From the NCBI GenBank assembly GCA_021296435.1, contig JAGWAK010000011.1:1-21781 (forward strand): a stretch of DNA of 21,781 nt, given 5' to 3'. The stretch is from Acidimicrobiia bacterium (lineage in GTDB: Bacteria; Actinomycetota; Acidimicrobiia; Acidimicrobiales; CATQHL01). The notes beneath the pieces were generated by a model that saw only the letters and a list, made by a program, of their open reading frames with translations, searched no databases and had not been told where the DNA came from. Position 1 is the first letter of the stretch. Each line of letters begins with the position of its first letter. Shown here piece after piece: positions 7,598 through 14,413 of this stretch. Made by a program: the position numbers and the translations under genes.

Positions 7598-7605
7598 CGG
7601 TCCGG
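7589..7605 (+). other. Hairpin across the stop codon of the 7031 gene
   Basis: CCGGAC-TAGCG-GTCCGG is a perfect 6-bp inverted repeat whose loop holds the TAG stop. A second 5-bp hairpin, GCCGG/CCGGC, lies at 7618-7635 before pgsA. They could act as an attenuator or mRNA-processing site, or may be chance in GC-rich DNA. Confidence 0.25.
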
Positions 7606-7642
7606 TCGTCGTGGCGGGCCGGTAGCGGGGCCGGCAGGGGTC

Positions 7643-8212
7643 GTGTTCGACGGACGCTGGCGGGTGGGGGTCGACCGTGTGGTCGTCCCGATCGGCAAGG
7701 TGCTCTGGCGGCTCGGAGTGCGCGCCGACCATGTCACGCTGTTCGGGGTGGCGGCCTCGGCGGCCACGGCCGCCATGGTGGTCATCGACCGGTTCGGGCT
7801 GGCGTTCACCTTCATCGTCCTCACCGGACTGGGCGATCTGCTCGACGGCCCGGTCGCCAAGGCCGCCGGGACGGTCAGCACCCGCGGCGCGTTCCTGGAT
7901 TCGGTCTCCGACCGGATCTCCGACACGCTGATCCTCGGCGCGCTCACCTATCACCTGCTCGACGATGGGGTTCTGGCTCTACTGCCGGTGGCTGTGCTGG
8001 CCTCGGGGCAGTTCGTCTCGTACTTGCGCGCCAAGGCCGAGTCGCTGGGGCTCGACGCCCGCGGCGGGCTGGCCGAACGTGCCGAGCGGTTCGTGGTGCT
8101 GTGCTTCGGGCTGCTTGTGCCCCCCTGGCTGCCGTACGTGCTGTGGGCGCTGCTGGGGCTCACGCTGGTCACCGTCGTGCAGCGCTTCGCCAAGATCTGG
8201 CGGCAGTTCTGA
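7643..8212 (+). CDS. pgsA: CDP-alcohol phosphatidyltransferase, likely PI-phosphate synthase
   Basis: Integral membrane enzyme that joins CDP-diacylglycerol to an alcohol; in this gene context the alcohol is probably inositol phosphate (mycobacterial PgsA1). The family signature D-X2-D-G-X2-A-X-X8-G-X3-D-X3-D is visible as DLLDGPVAK...GAFLDSVSD, with the usual Arg after Ala replaced by Lys. Several hydrophobic helices surround it (for example AASAATAAMVVI, LILGALTYHLL, LLPVAVLASGQFV, PYVLWALLGLTLV). The length of 189 aa is slightly short but within the family. It starts at GTG 7643 with AGGGG just upstream. It is followed by patA and pimA, as in mycobacteria, so the product would feed PIM synthesis. 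Confidence 0.87.
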   Translation: MFDGRWRVGVDRVVVPIGKVLWRLGVRADHVTLFGVAASAATAAMVVIDRFGLAFTFIVLTGLGDLLDGPVAKAAGTVSTRGAFLDSVSDRISDTLILGALTYHLLDDGVLALLPVAVLASGQFVSYLRAKAESLGLDARGGLAERAERFVVLCFGLLVPPWLPYVLWALLGLTLVTVVQRFAKIWRQF

Positions 8213-8265
8213 GCGGTCGCAACCGGCGCGGTCTCGACCTGCGGGCGCGGCTGCGGCACCGTCTG

Positions 8266-9192
8266 GTGCTGGAGCAGTACCGGCTCGGTGCCAGGTTCCT
8301 GCCGCTGTTGCCGGACTGGCTGGTCGACGGCGGGACACGGCTGCTGGCCAGCGCCCTGGCGCTGCGGCGTAGCGAGCAGCGGCTCATCGTGGAGCGCAAC
8401 CTGTGCCGGGTGGCGCCGGACGGTGCCGCGCCCTCCGGGGCCGCATTGCGCCGCGCCGTCCGTGACACCTTCGTGGCCTATGGCCGCTACTACGTGGATT
8501 GCGCCCGGCTGGCGTCCGCCTCACCGGCCGAGGTGGACGCCGGTTTCACCTTCGAGGATTACGACAACATCTCCAACGCCCTGTGCATGGGGCCGGGCGC
8601 CATCCTGGCGCTGCCGCACGTGGGGAGTTGGGAGTGGGCGGGGGTTTGGCTGGCGCAACGGCCCGGGACCAAGGTCACCGCGGTCGTCGAAGCCATCGAG
8701 CACCCCGAGCTGTTCGCCTGGATGGAGCGGTTCCGCCGCCGGATCGGCATGGAGATCGTGCCGGCCGGCCCCGACGCGCTCGGCGCGCTCACGCACGCTC
8801 TCCACGACGGTCACGTGGTGTGCCTGCTCACCGACCGGGACATCGGCGGCGGCGGCGTGGAGGTGGAGTTCTTCGGCGAGACAACCACCCTGCCGGGCGG
8901 CGCGGCGGTGCTGGCCCGGCGCACCGGGTCGCCGATCGTGGGCGTCGTGGTGCGGCGGCGCGGCGGCAAATGCCACGCCAAGACGTATCCGCCGGTCCTG
9001 GTCAGCCGCGAGGGTCGCCTGCGCACCGTCGTTGCCGAGGCCACCCAGGATCTGGCCCACCTGCTGGAGGAGATGATCCGCCCGGACCCCACCCAGTGGC
9101 ACCTGATGCAACCCAATTGGCCGAGCGACCGCGAGGCCGTGGCGGCGTGGCGCTCCGGGTCCCGGGCTTCGGCCGGGGCCCGCTCCCGCTAG
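8266..9192 (+). CDS. patA: PIM acyltransferase, HtrB/LPLAT family (PatA-like)
   Basis: Membrane-associated acyltransferase of the lysophospholipid acyltransferase superfamily; by gene order and similarity to M. tuberculosis Rv2611c it should acylate the mannose of phosphatidylinositol mannosides. The H-X4-D/E motif appears as LPHVGSWEWAG (His-X4-Glu), followed by LLTDRDIGGGGVEVEFFGE and GGAAVLARRTGSPIV, both typical of HtrB-like enzymes. The C-terminus has DPTQWHLMQPNW. The start is uncertain. GTG 8266 gives 308 aa, close to the 316 aa of the mycobacterial protein. GTG 8143 would overlap pgsA by 70 bp, and a CTG at 8209 would overlap its stop. The frame is open across the whole junction. Its TAG stop forms part of the pimA -10 like hexamer. 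Confidence 0.86.
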   Translation: MLEQYRLGARFLPLLPDWLVDGGTRLLASALALRRSEQRLIVERNLCRVAPDGAAPSGAALRRAVRDTFVAYGRYYVDCARLASASPAEVDAGFTFEDYDNISNALCMGPGAILALPHVGSWEWAGVWLAQRPGTKVTAVVEAIEHPELFAWMERFRRRIGMEIVPAGPDALGALTHALHDGHVVCLLTDRDIGGGGVEVEFFGETTTLPGGAAVLARRTGSPIVGVVVRRRGGKCHAKTYPPVLVSREGRLRTVVAEATQDLAHLLEEMIRPDPTQWHLMQPNWPSDREAVAAWRSGSRASAGARSR

Positions 9193-9202
9193 CGTGAACT
9201 CC
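9190..9202 (+). promoter_or_regulatory. Leaderless promoter candidate for pimA
   Basis: TAGCGT (9190-9195) begins with the TAG stop of patA and stands 7 nt (GAACTCC) before GTG 9203. There is no Shine-Dalgarno in the spacer. Confidence 0.42.
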
Positions 9203-10264
9203 GTGCGCGTGGGGATGATCAGCCCCTACAGCTTCACCCTTCCCGGCGGGGTGCAGATGCAGGCCCTGTACCTGGCACGCGCCCTGCGCCGCCGCGGCCT
9301 GGCGGTGAGCCTGCTGGGACCCTGCGACGGGCCCCCGCCCGAGCCCGACATCATCCCCATCGGCAACTCGCTCTTCATCGCCGCGAACGGATCCTTCGCT
9401 CCGATCGCCTTCGACATCCCGGCGTTCCAGCGCAGCTACGCGGTGCTGCGTGATCAGCACTTCGACCTCCTGCACGTCCACGAGCCGTTGGTGCCGGCGC
9501 CATCGCTCGCCGCGCTCGTATCCAAGCGCGCCCCGCTGGTGGCCACGTTCCACGCCGCCGGGGGGTCCGCCGCCTACGAGAACGTCTCGCCGGTGCTGCG
9601 CTGGGTCTGCAATCGCCTGGACTGGCGCGGCGCCGTCTCCGCCGAGGCCGCAGATCTGGCCCGACGCCACCTGGGTGGGGCCTACGAGGTGCTGTTCAAC
9701 GGCGTCCCCGTGGAGCGATTCCGCCAGACCAAGCCGCACCCCACCGAGGGTCCCACGATCTTCTTCGTGGGTCGCCACGAGCCACGCAAGGGCCTCGACG
9801 TGCTGCTGGAGGCAATGCGCAGGCTGCCGCCCGATGTGGTGCTGTGGGTGGGGGGCGAGGGTCCCCAGACCGAGACGCTCCGGAGGCTCACGGCCAATGA
9901 CCGCCGCATCAGGTGGCTGGGTCGCCTCAGCGAGGACGAGAAGATCAGCCGACTCTGCGGCGCCGACGTGTTCTGCGCGCCGTCGCTGCACGGCGAGTCC
10001 TTCGGCGTGGTGCTGCTGGAGGCGATGGCGGCCGAGACGGCGATCGTGGCCACCGACATCGGTGGCTACACCCGCGTGGCGCGTGCGGGGGTCGAGGCCT
10101 CGCTGGTGCCGCCCGGGGACGCCGAGCGCCTCGCCGGGGCGCTCCGGGAGGTTCTGGTGACACCGGGCGATCTGGTGGCCCGGGGCATTGAGCGGGCGGA
10201 GCAGTTCTCGATGGACCGGCTCGCCGAGCGCTACGCCGCCGTCTACGAGAGGGTGCTGGGCTGA
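9203..10264 (+). CDS. pimA: Phosphatidylinositol mannosyltransferase PimA
   Basis: GT4-family GT-B glycosyltransferase that transfers mannose from GDP-mannose to phosphatidylinositol, the first PIM step, at the cytoplasmic membrane face. The N-terminus MRVGMISPYSFTLPGGVQ matches the PimA acceptor loop with its diglycine. Then come LLHVHEPLVPAPS, LVATFHAAGG (catalytic-site His), FVGRHEPRKGLDVLLEA (nucleotide-phosphate Arg/Lys) and CAPSLHGESFGVVLLEAMA with the conserved E-X7-E. GTG 9203 is chosen because it gives the PimA-like MRVGM start (353 aa); GTG 9194 in frame would add three residues. The stop overlaps the ATG of the next gene (TGATG), suggesting translational coupling. Confidence 0.93.
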   Translation: MRVGMISPYSFTLPGGVQMQALYLARALRRRGLAVSLLGPCDGPPPEPDIIPIGNSLFIAANGSFAPIAFDIPAFQRSYAVLRDQHFDLLHVHEPLVPAPSLAALVSKRAPLVATFHAAGGSAAYENVSPVLRWVCNRLDWRGAVSAEAADLARRHLGGAYEVLFNGVPVERFRQTKPHPTEGPTIFFVGRHEPRKGLDVLLEAMRRLPPDVVLWVGGEGPQTETLRRLTANDRRIRWLGRLSEDEKISRLCGADVFCAPSLHGESFGVVLLEAMAAETAIVATDIGGYTRVARAGVEASLVPPGDAERLAGALREVLVTPGDLVARGIERAEQFSMDRLAERYAAVYERVLG

Positions 10265-10902
10265 TGGTGCTGATCATCGTCGTGGCCGCCGTCGGGGCTC
10301 TGGCGGTCGCGATTGCCGCCGCGCTGCTGTCGGCGGGGCGGATCGCGGGACGTCTGGCCGGGGCGCGCGCCCCGCTTGCGGCCGAGGCCGAACGGATGGA
10401 GGTGTACGTCGAGGCGTTGTGCCTCGGTGCCGGCTTGCCGGTGCCGCGGCTGGCGGTGATCGACGACGAGGCCTGCGGCGCGCTGGCCTACGGGCGCGGC
10501 CCCCGCACCGCCACGGTGGCGGTGACCACCGGGCTGCTGGGGGCCCTGGCCCCGGTGGAGTTGGAAGGCACGCTCGCCCACCTGCTGGCGCGCATCGCCG
10601 ACGGCACCGCGCGCCGCGACACCCGGCTGTGTGCCCTGGCGCTGCTGGGCGGTCCCCTGGGCGCGGCCTGGGCGCCGCGGCGTCTCGACGCCGCGCAGAT
10701 CGTGGCGGCGGACATCAGCGCGGCGCAACTGACACGGTTCCCTCCCGGAGTCGTGGGTGCGCTGGCCCGCATGGAGGAGAGCGCGCCCAGGCTGAGGCGT
10801 CGCTCGCCGGCGATCCGCCACCTCTGGATGCACGAGGCCCTCGGACCGGGCCGCCAGCGGGTCCACGTGGCTGACCGGATCACGGTTCTCGGCGACTTGT
10901 GA
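10264..10902 (+). CDS. Degenerate M48/HtpX-like membrane pseudoprotease
   Basis: This 212-aa protein has one N-terminal membrane segment (about residues 2-22) and then a region collinear with HtpX-type M48 peptidases. GLPVPRLAVIDD, ALAYGRGP (HtpX: AFATGR-P), VAVTTGLL and ELEGTLAHLLARI correspond to the HtpX stretch ending in LAHELSHI. The zinc motif HExxH is replaced by HLLAR (H106-R110, bases 10579-10593), so the catalytic Glu and second zinc His are lost. The downstream Glu ligand region reads QIVAAD without a matching Glu. The second hydrophobic part (residues 122-138) is short. I infer a non-proteolytic binding or scaffold role. It is translationally coupled to pimA and ends the PI/PIM operon. 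Function is unknown. Confidence 0.78.
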   Translation: MVLIIVVAAVGALAVAIAAALLSAGRIAGRLAGARAPLAAEAERMEVYVEALCLGAGLPVPRLAVIDDEACGALAYGRGPRTATVAVTTGLLGALAPVELEGTLAHLLARIADGTARRDTRLCALALLGGPLGAAWAPRRLDAAQIVAADISAAQLTRFPPGVVGALARMEESAPRLRRRSPAIRHLWMHEALGPGRQRVHVADRITVLGDL

Positions 10903-10914
10903 GCGGCCCACGCC

Positions 10915-10946
10915 GGCGCCGCCGATTCGCTGCGGCCGGCGGCGCC
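10915..10946 (+). terminator. GC-rich hairpin after the PIM operon
   Basis: GGCGCCGCCG (10915-10924) and CGGCGGCGCC (10937-10946) form a perfect 10-bp stem with a 12-nt loop, 12 bp after the stop of the M48-like gene and ahead of the pdxS promoter candidate. There is no T-tract, which is common for actinobacterial terminators. Confidence 0.55.
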
Positions 10947-10977
10947 CCTCGCCGACCGTGAGCCAACCGCCGCGTCG

Positions 10978-10989
10978 TACACTGGAACC
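10978..10989 (+). promoter_or_regulatory. Leaderless promoter candidate for pdxS
   Basis: TACACT (10978-10983) stands 6 nt (GGAACC) before ATG 10990, in an 87-bp gap and after a strong hairpin, so an independent promoter is expected here. No clear -35 is seen. GGA in the spacer is too close to act as a good RBS. Confidence 0.5.
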
Positions 10990-11925
10990 ATGACTGCTGC
11001 CGCCGATCCTTCCGACGCCAACGCAACGGCCCCACCCGCCCCTCTGGGGCGCGCCCAGGGCACGATGCGGGTCAAGCGCGGCCTCGCCGAGATGCTCAAG
11101 CGCGGCGTCATCATGGATGTCGTCACCGCGGAGCACGCCCGGATCGCCGAGGACGCCGGCGCGGTGGCCGTGATGGCCCTCGAGCGGGTGCCGGCCGACA
11201 TCCGCCGCGACGGCGGTGTGGCGCGCATGAGCCCGCCGGAGATGATCGAGTCCATCGTCGGGGCGGTCACCATCCCGGTGATGGCCAAGGCTCGCATCGG
11301 CCACTTCGCCGAGGCGCAGGTGCTCGAGGCCCTCGGCGTGGACTACATCGATGAGAGCGAGGTGCTGACGCCCGCCGATGAGGCCCACCACATCGACAAG
11401 TGGCAGTTCACGGTCCCCTTCGTCTGCGGTGCCACGAACCTCGGCGAAGCGCTCCGGCGGATTTCGGAGGGAGCGGCGATGATCCGCTCCAAGGGCGAGG
11501 CCGGCACCGGCAACATCATCGAGGCGGTGCGCCACCTCCGGTCCATCACCGGCGACATCCGCCGGATCACCGTCGCCGACAGCGCAGAGCTGTACGACTG
11601 GGCCAAGCGGCTGCAGGCGCCGGTGGCGCTGGTGCGTGAGATCGCCGAAGCGGGCCGGCTGCCCGTACCGCTGTTCTGTGCGGGCGGCGTCGCCACACCC
11701 GCCGACGCCTCGCTGGTCATGCAGTTGGGCGCCGAGGCCACCTTCGTGGGTTCGGGCATCTTCAAGAGCGATAACCCTGCGGCCCGCGCCAAGGCCGTCG
11801 TGGAGGCGACCACCAACTTCGACGATCCCGCCATCCTGCTGAAGGTCAGCCGCGGCCTCGGCGAGGCGATGCCCGGACTCGAGTTGGGCAATCTGGAGAC
11901 CCGGCTGGCCGAGCGGGGTTGGTGA
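10990..11925 (+). CDS. pdxS: Pyridoxal 5'-phosphate synthase lyase subunit PdxS
   Basis: Synthase subunit of the DXP-independent vitamin B6 pathway. It combines ribose 5-phosphate, glyceraldehyde 3-phosphate and ammonia from PdxT into PLP, as a dodecameric ring. The 311-aa (beta/alpha)8 protein has the conserved GVIMDVV (active-site Asp), PVMAKARIGH (Schiff-base Lys), IRSKGEAGTGN (second Lys), and CAGGVATPADASLVMQLGA with GSGIFKS (phosphate binding). All catalytic residues are kept. The first 25 or so residues, rich in Ala and Pro, are a variable extension. Start at ATG 10990. pdxT follows after 24 bp. Confidence 0.97.
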   Translation: MTAAADPSDANATAPPAPLGRAQGTMRVKRGLAEMLKRGVIMDVVTAEHARIAEDAGAVAVMALERVPADIRRDGGVARMSPPEMIESIVGAVTIPVMAKARIGHFAEAQVLEALGVDYIDESEVLTPADEAHHIDKWQFTVPFVCGATNLGEALRRISEGAAMIRSKGEAGTGNIIEAVRHLRSITGDIRRITVADSAELYDWAKRLQAPVALVREIAEAGRLPVPLFCAGGVATPADASLVMQLGAEATFVGSGIFKSDNPAARAKAVVEATTNFDDPAILLKVSRGLGEAMPGLELGNLETRLAERGW

Positions 11926-11955
11926 AGGCCGACCCGTGAAGGCCAATCAGTGAAA
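11923..11955 (+). repeat. 14-nt tandem near-repeat between pdxS and pdxT
   Basis: TGAAGGCC occurs at 11923 and 11937, and TGAAAG at 11951, a 14-nt period with three copies. The first TGA is the pdxS stop and the GTG at 11950 starts pdxT. The middle copy supplies AAGG, 7-8 nt before the start, as a usable RBS. It looks like a small duplication of a start region. Confidence 0.6.
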
Positions 11956-12522
11956 GTAGGCGTGCTGGCGCTGCAGGGCGCCGCGGAATTGCACCTGGCG
12001 GCTCTGCGGAGCATCGGGGCCGCGGCCGTACCGGTTCGCCGCCCCGACGAACTCGCCGACGTGGATCGGTTGATCCTGCCGGGCGGGGAGTCCACGACGA
12101 TCTCGATGATGCTCGACGCCAACGGCCTGACCGGACCGCTGGCGGAGCGTCTCGCCGGCGGGATGAGCACGCTCGGAACCTGTGCCGGTCTGCTGCTGCT
12201 GGCATCGGAGGTCACCGACGGGCGGGACGACCAGCACTGCTTCGGTGCCCTCGACATCTCCGCACGCCGCAACGCCTACGGGCCCCAGACAGAGTCCTTC
12301 GAGGCCGACCTGCCGATCGCAGCGCTGGGTCCGTCACCCATGACGGCGGTCTTCATCCGCTCGCCGATCGTGGAGCGCGTCGGGCCGGAGGTCGAGGTGC
12401 TCGCCCGCCTCGACGGCCATCCCGTGCTCTGCCGCCAGGGTCGCGCCTGGGGCTGTACGTTCCACCCCGAGCTGTCGGGCGATCTGCGCCTGCACCGCCT
12501 GTTCTGCGAGGAGACTGCGTAG
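11950..12522 (+). CDS. pdxT: Pyridoxal 5'-phosphate synthase glutaminase subunit PdxT
   Basis: Class I glutamine amidotransferase that hydrolyses glutamine and channels ammonia to PdxS. The 190-aa protein shows VGVLALQGAAELH, LILPGGESTTI (oxyanion/strand motif), GTCAGLLLLA with the nucleophilic Cys, and the catalytic His/Glu in TFHPELSGD. SARRNAYGPQTESFEADL is also typical of PdxT. Start GTG 11950 is chosen by the conserved MKVGVLALQG N-terminus. The TAG stop is directly followed by the yebC ATG with no spacer, which implies cotranscription. Confidence 0.95.
   Translation: MKVGVLALQGAAELHLAALRSIGAAAVPVRRPDELADVDRLILPGGESTTISMMLDANGLTGPLAERLAGGMSTLGTCAGLLLLASEVTDGRDDQHCFGALDISARRNAYGPQTESFEADLPIAALGPSPMTAVFIRSPIVERVGPEVEVLARLDGHPVLCRQGRAWGCTFHPELSGDLRLHRLFCEETA
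12508..12513 (+). promoter_or_regulatory. Ribosome binding site of yebC inside pdxT
   Basis: GAGGAG lies 9 nt before ATG 12523, within the last codons of pdxT, and fixes the start directly after the pdxT TAG. Confidence 0.6.
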
Positions 12523-13278
12523 ATGTCGGGTCACTCCAAATGGGCCACCATCAAGCACCGCAAGGGAGCCGCCGACAAGCGCCGGGGGAAGCTCTTCGCC
12601 CGCCTCATCCGGCAGGTGGAGGTGGCCGCCCGCGCCGGCGGCGGCGACCTCGACGGCAACCCCACGCTGCGCACCATGTACCAGAAGGCGCGCGACGCCT
12701 CGGTGCCCCTGGACACCATCGAGCGGGCCATCAAGCGGGGAACCGGCGAGCTGGAGGGGGTTGCCTACGAGCCGTTCACCTACGAGGGGTACGCGCCGGC
12801 CGGGGTGGCCCTCTACGTCGAGGTGCTGACCGACAACCGCAACCGCACCTCTTCGGAGGTCCGCGCCCTGTTCCGGGTGCACGGCGGCTCGCTGGCGGAG
12901 CCGGGGGCGGTGGCCTGGCAGTTCCGCCGGGCCGGGGTGGTCACCGTTGCCCGAGCCGTCGATGAGGAGGAGTTGATGATGGCCACCCTCGACGCCGGGG
13001 CCGAGGACATCGTCGACGAGGGCGACACCTGGCGGGTGACCTGCGCGCCGACGGACCTGCCGGCGGTGACCGCGGCGCTCGAGGCCGCCGAGATCGTCGT
13101 GGAGAACGCCGAGTCCACGATGCTGCCGACACAGGCGGTGCCCGTGACCTCGACCGATCAGGCCCGATCGGTGCTGCGCCTCGTCGGCGAGTTGGACGAT
13201 CATGACGACGTCCAGGAGGTGTACGCCAACTTCGACATCCCCGACGAAATCCTCCAGGATCTGGCCGCCTCCGTCTAA
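12523..13278 (+). CDS. yebC: YebC/PmpR family protein (TACO1-like)
   Basis: Widely conserved protein family; members have been described as DNA-binding regulators and as factors that help ribosomes translate difficult (for example proline-rich) stretches. The 251-aa protein starts with the diagnostic MSGHSKWATIKHRKGAADKR, then NPTLRTMYQKARDASVPLDTI, ERAIKRGTGE, YEGYAPAGVALYVEVLTDNRNRT and the C-terminal DVQEVYANFDIPDEIL. Length is normal. It sits immediately before ruvC, as in most bacteria. Its TAA stop is the first half of a -10 like hexamer for ruvC. Confidence 0.96.
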   Translation: MSGHSKWATIKHRKGAADKRRGKLFARLIRQVEVAARAGGGDLDGNPTLRTMYQKARDASVPLDTIERAIKRGTGELEGVAYEPFTYEGYAPAGVALYVEVLTDNRNRTSSEVRALFRVHGGSLAEPGAVAWQFRRAGVVTVARAVDEEELMMATLDAGAEDIVDEGDTWRVTCAPTDLPAVTAALEAAEIVVENAESTMLPTQAVPVTSTDQARSVLRLVGELDDHDDVQEVYANFDIPDEILQDLAASV

Positions 13279-13288
13279 CCTCGTACGA
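13276..13288 (+). promoter_or_regulatory. Leaderless promoter candidate for ruvC
   Basis: TAACCT (13276-13281) begins with the TAA stop of yebC and is followed after 7 nt (CGTACGA) by GTG 13289. No Shine-Dalgarno is present, so leaderless or coupled initiation is needed. Confidence 0.47.
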
Positions 13289-13780
13289 GTGTTCGTTCTC
13301 GGTATAGATCCTGGTCTCTCGCGTTGCGGCTACAGCTGCCTGTCGGGTCGCGGGGCAGCCACCACGGCGCTGGCAGCGGGCGTCATCACCACGTCGCCGC
13401 AGGAGCCGGTGCCGCGGCGGCTGGCGGTGCTACAGCGCGAGATCCGCGGGCTCCTGGCCGAGTTGACCCCGGCGGTGGTGGCGCTGGAGCGGGTGCTGTT
13501 CCAGGTCAACGTGCGCACCGCGATGAGCGTGGGGCAGGCGGCCGGTGTGGTCATGGCCGAGGCGGTGGCCGCGGGTTGCGACGTGGTGGAGTACTCCCCG
13601 AACCAGGTCAAGCAGGCCGTGTGCGGCGACGGAGCGGCCGGCAAGGACCAGGTGGCCCAGATGGTGCAGATGCTGCTGGGCCTGCCCGAGCCGTTGCGTC
13701 CCGCGGATGTCTCCGATGCCGCGGCGGTGGCGCTGTGTCATCTCGCGCAGTCGCCCGTCGCCGCGCCGGTGTCCCGGTGA
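13289..13780 (+). CDS. ruvC: Holliday junction resolvase RuvC
   Basis: Endonuclease that cuts Holliday junctions within the RuvABC complex. The acidic active site is visible: Asp in VLGIDPGLSRCGY, Glu in VALERVLFQ, and the paired Asp in ADVSDAAAVALCH. The frame is open further upstream, but homology begins at GTG 13289, giving MFVLGIDPG and 163 aa, normal for RuvC. Its stop overlaps the GTG of ruvA by 4 bp (GTGA). Confidence 0.94.
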   Translation: MFVLGIDPGLSRCGYSCLSGRGAATTALAAGVITTSPQEPVPRRLAVLQREIRGLLAELTPAVVALERVLFQVNVRTAMSVGQAAGVVMAEAVAAGCDVVEYSPNQVKQAVCGDGAAGKDQVAQMVQMLLGLPEPLRPADVSDAAAVALCHLAQSPVAAPVSR

Positions 13781-14370
13781 TCGGATCGCTGCGCGGCCGG
13801 CTGCTCGACCGCCATCTCGACGAGCTGCTCGTGGAGGTGGCGGGCATCGGCTACCGGGTGACGGTGGGGGAGGCCACGCTACGGGCGCTCGGCCCACTCG
13901 GTTCGGAGGTCCTCCTGTACGTCCACCACCACGTGCGCGAAGACGCCGAGACGCTCTACGGATTCAGCTCGCGGGTGGAGTTGCGCTGCTTCGAGGCCAT
14001 GTTGGGCGCAAACCGGGTGGGGCCCTCGCTCGCCCTGGCAATCCTCGGGGTTCACAACCCGGCGGTGCTGCAGCGGGTTCTGGCGGCCGGGGACATCGAT
14101 GCGCTGTGCCTCGTGCCCGGGGTGGGGGCGAAGACGGCGCAGCGGCTGCTCGTCGAGTTGCAGGCTCGCCTGGGGGTGCCGGAGTTCACCGTGGCGGTGC
14201 CGGCCCCGAGCGAGGCGGGCGGCGGCACCTACCGCGATCTGCGGGCCGCGCTCGGGCAACTGGGATACCGCGATGACGAGGTGAACCGGGTGGTGGCCGG
14301 ATTGCCGGAGGAGGGCGACGTCTCCGAGCTACTGCGCGAGGCGCTGCGCCAACTCTCCGGTGTCCGCTAG
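13777..14370 (+). CDS. ruvA: Holliday junction branch migration subunit RuvA
   Basis: DNA-binding subunit that holds the four-way junction and loads RuvB. The 197-aa protein begins VIGSLRGRLLDR, with the OB-fold domain containing GIGYRVTV and the segment EDAETLYGFSSRVE. Two helix-hairpin-helix motifs follow (VGPSLALAIL and VPGVGAKTAQRLLVEL). The C-terminal RuvB-interacting domain (RDLRAALGQLGYRDDEV) is present. Start GTG 13777 overlaps the ruvC stop; the variable linker before the last domain is short. Confidence 0.95.
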   Translation: MIGSLRGRLLDRHLDELLVEVAGIGYRVTVGEATLRALGPLGSEVLLYVHHHVREDAETLYGFSSRVELRCFEAMLGANRVGPSLALAILGVHNPAVLQRVLAAGDIDALCLVPGVGAKTAQRLLVELQARLGVPEFTVAVPAPSEAGGGTYRDLRAALGQLGYRDDEVNRVVAGLPEEGDVSELLREALRQLSGVR

Positions 14371-14397
14371 CGGTGGTACCGCAGCACCGGTCGGGTT

Positions 14398-14406
14398 GAG
14401 GGAGAG
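14398..14406 (+). promoter_or_regulatory. Ribosome binding site deciding the ruvB start
   Basis: GAGGGAGAG lies 7 nt before ATG 14414. It favours this start over the in-frame GTG at 14360, which would overlap the end of ruvA. Confidence 0.6.
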
Positions 14407-14413
14407 AGCGCAG

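Noticed and set aside
3236..7954. Very long open frame on the minus strand (over 1500 codons)
   Set aside because: It lies opposite npdG, mshC, thrS, HIT, the 7031 gene and the start of pgsA, all with clear homology. The translation is Arg/Gly/His-rich with no motif; it is a GC-skew shadow frame.
13202..13288. Upstream ATG for ruvC inside yebC
   Set aside because: RuvC homology begins exactly at GTG 13289 (VLGIDPG); the extra residues are a shadow of yebC codons.
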